Source: Streptosporangiaceae bacterium (GTDB taxonomy: Bacteria > Actinomycetota > Actinomycetes > Streptosporangiales > Streptosporangiaceae). Taken from it: DNA of 6,513 nucleotides. Position 1 is the first letter of the stretch. Each line of letters starts with the position of its first letter. Below, one piece after another: positions 6,004-6,513 of the stretch. Position numbers and translations under genes: made by a program. The stretch spans positions 1 through 6,513 of the forward strand of contig JASIBM010000355.1 in NCBI GenBank assembly GCA_030045175.1, given 5' to 3'. The notes beneath the pieces were generated by a model. It was not told the origin of the DNA. It saw only the letters and a program-made list of their open reading frames with translations, and searched no databases.

Positions 6004-6513
6004 GCCTGCGATACGAATCGATGATGTCATCCGCCGGCATCCTACCTCTACTGGTATATTTTTCGAAAAAACTTTCTACAATGGCAACGGTATGCTTGGG
6101 GGTGTTTTCGCGGCTCAGGCAGGCTAGCGCGGCTTCAAAGCACCGTGCCGCCGCCTTGCGGAAGAGCGGATTCGCCACTCCGTCCCTGGCCGCGGTTGCC
6201 CACGTGCTGATGTCGGAGCGAGCCGCCTGCTCGCTCAGCTCCGTCGCCGCCTCAAGCGCGCGCTCCTGGGCTGCCGCATCATCGAGTAGGGCCGCGGCGA
6301 CGGCGACGGGCACGATCCAGTTGTCCGCGCACTGCGTGTCGATCATCCGCAGCTCGAGGTGGCCGCGTGGCCGCACTGGCGGGAAGAGCGTCGTCAGGTG
6401 GTACGCCAGGTCGCCGAGAGTCGGCCGGCGAGGCGTGCCGCTCGCTATCCACTGCCGGAACGTCAGCCCGTGCGGCGCGGTCCAGGGCAGGCCGCTCGCT
6501 TGCCTGATGCAGA
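5981..6513 (-). CDS. egtA: Glutamate-cysteine ligase, EgtA type (C-terminal part, cut by window edge)
   Basis: The visible 176 residues are the C-terminal part; the N-terminus lies beyond 6513, and family members are roughly 400 residues or more. Reading on past the GTG at 6374-6376 to the window edge adds GLPWTAPHGLTFRQWI and GDLAYHLTTLFPPV, which lead into the hallmark RPRGHLELRMIDTQ, so that GTG is internal and not the start. Near the end is a conserved-looking RGRMPADD. EgtA makes gamma-glutamylcysteine from glutamate, cysteine and ATP for ergothioneine. The stop TGA lies at 5981-5983. In typical clusters egtB follows egtA; here the downstream side is noncoding and then a convergent DUF1702 gene, so this copy is not followed by egtB. 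Codons near 6053-6082 are unusually AT-rich for the gene. Convergent orientation makes a shared operon with the biosynthetic genes impossible. Confidence 0.85.
   Translation of the reverse strand, partial: CIRQASGLPWTAPHGLTFRQWIASGTPRRPTLGDLAYHLTTLFPPVRPRGHLELRMIDTQCADNWIVPVAVAAALLDDAAAQERALEAATELSEQAARSDISTWATAARDGVANPLFRKAAARCFEAALACLSRENTPKHTVAIVESFFEKYTSRGRMPADDIIDSYRRRVSGASR

Noticed and set aside
5909..6127. 72-codon plus-strand frame antisense to the egtA 3' end
   Set aside because: It has no ribosome-binding site, and most of it opposes conserved EgtA sequence, including the RGRMPADD region.

Overview
The window looks like chromosomal DNA from a high-GC actinomycete. Codons strongly prefer G or C in the third position. 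The right edge carries the C-terminal part of an EgtA-type glutamate-cysteine ligase, a family typical of ergothioneine- and mycothiol-making Actinomycetota. The genus cannot be fixed from this sequence.

Layout. Positions 1-122 are a short leader with no confident gene; an upstream reading frame may end at 88. Four plus-strand genes then run as a tight apparent operon. (1) 123-665 is a small carrier protein: a remnant of an NRPS adenylation-domain lid fused to a peptidyl carrier domain. (2) 688-2055 is a free-standing NRPS condensation domain with an intact HHxxxDG motif. (3) About 2112-4514 is a lantibiotic dehydratase (LanB-type) protein that has the glutamylation region but no elimination domain. 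(4) 4586-5554 is a DUF1702 family protein, a family of unknown function that recurs in natural-product clusters, including enediyne clusters. A hairpin directly after the DUF1702 stop closes the operon. The 426-base gap that follows holds a 19-bp tandem repeat and a cluster of perfect palindromes. The minus-strand egtA-like gene converges on this gap from the right, and a 9-bp-stem hairpin overlaps its stop codon.

How the genes may work together (inference). The operon pairs thiotemplate parts (carrier protein and condensation domain) with an enzyme family known for tRNA-dependent glutamylation of Ser/Thr in ribosomal peptides. No adenylation core, RiPP precursor peptide or elimination domain lies in the window. 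The dehydratase homologue may therefore act on an amino acid or peptide held on the carrier protein, or it may have a precursor and an eliminase outside the window. This hybrid is the most interesting content here. The start of the dehydratase gene is uncertain, and a 16-bp perfect palindrome lies exactly at the condensation/dehydratase junction.
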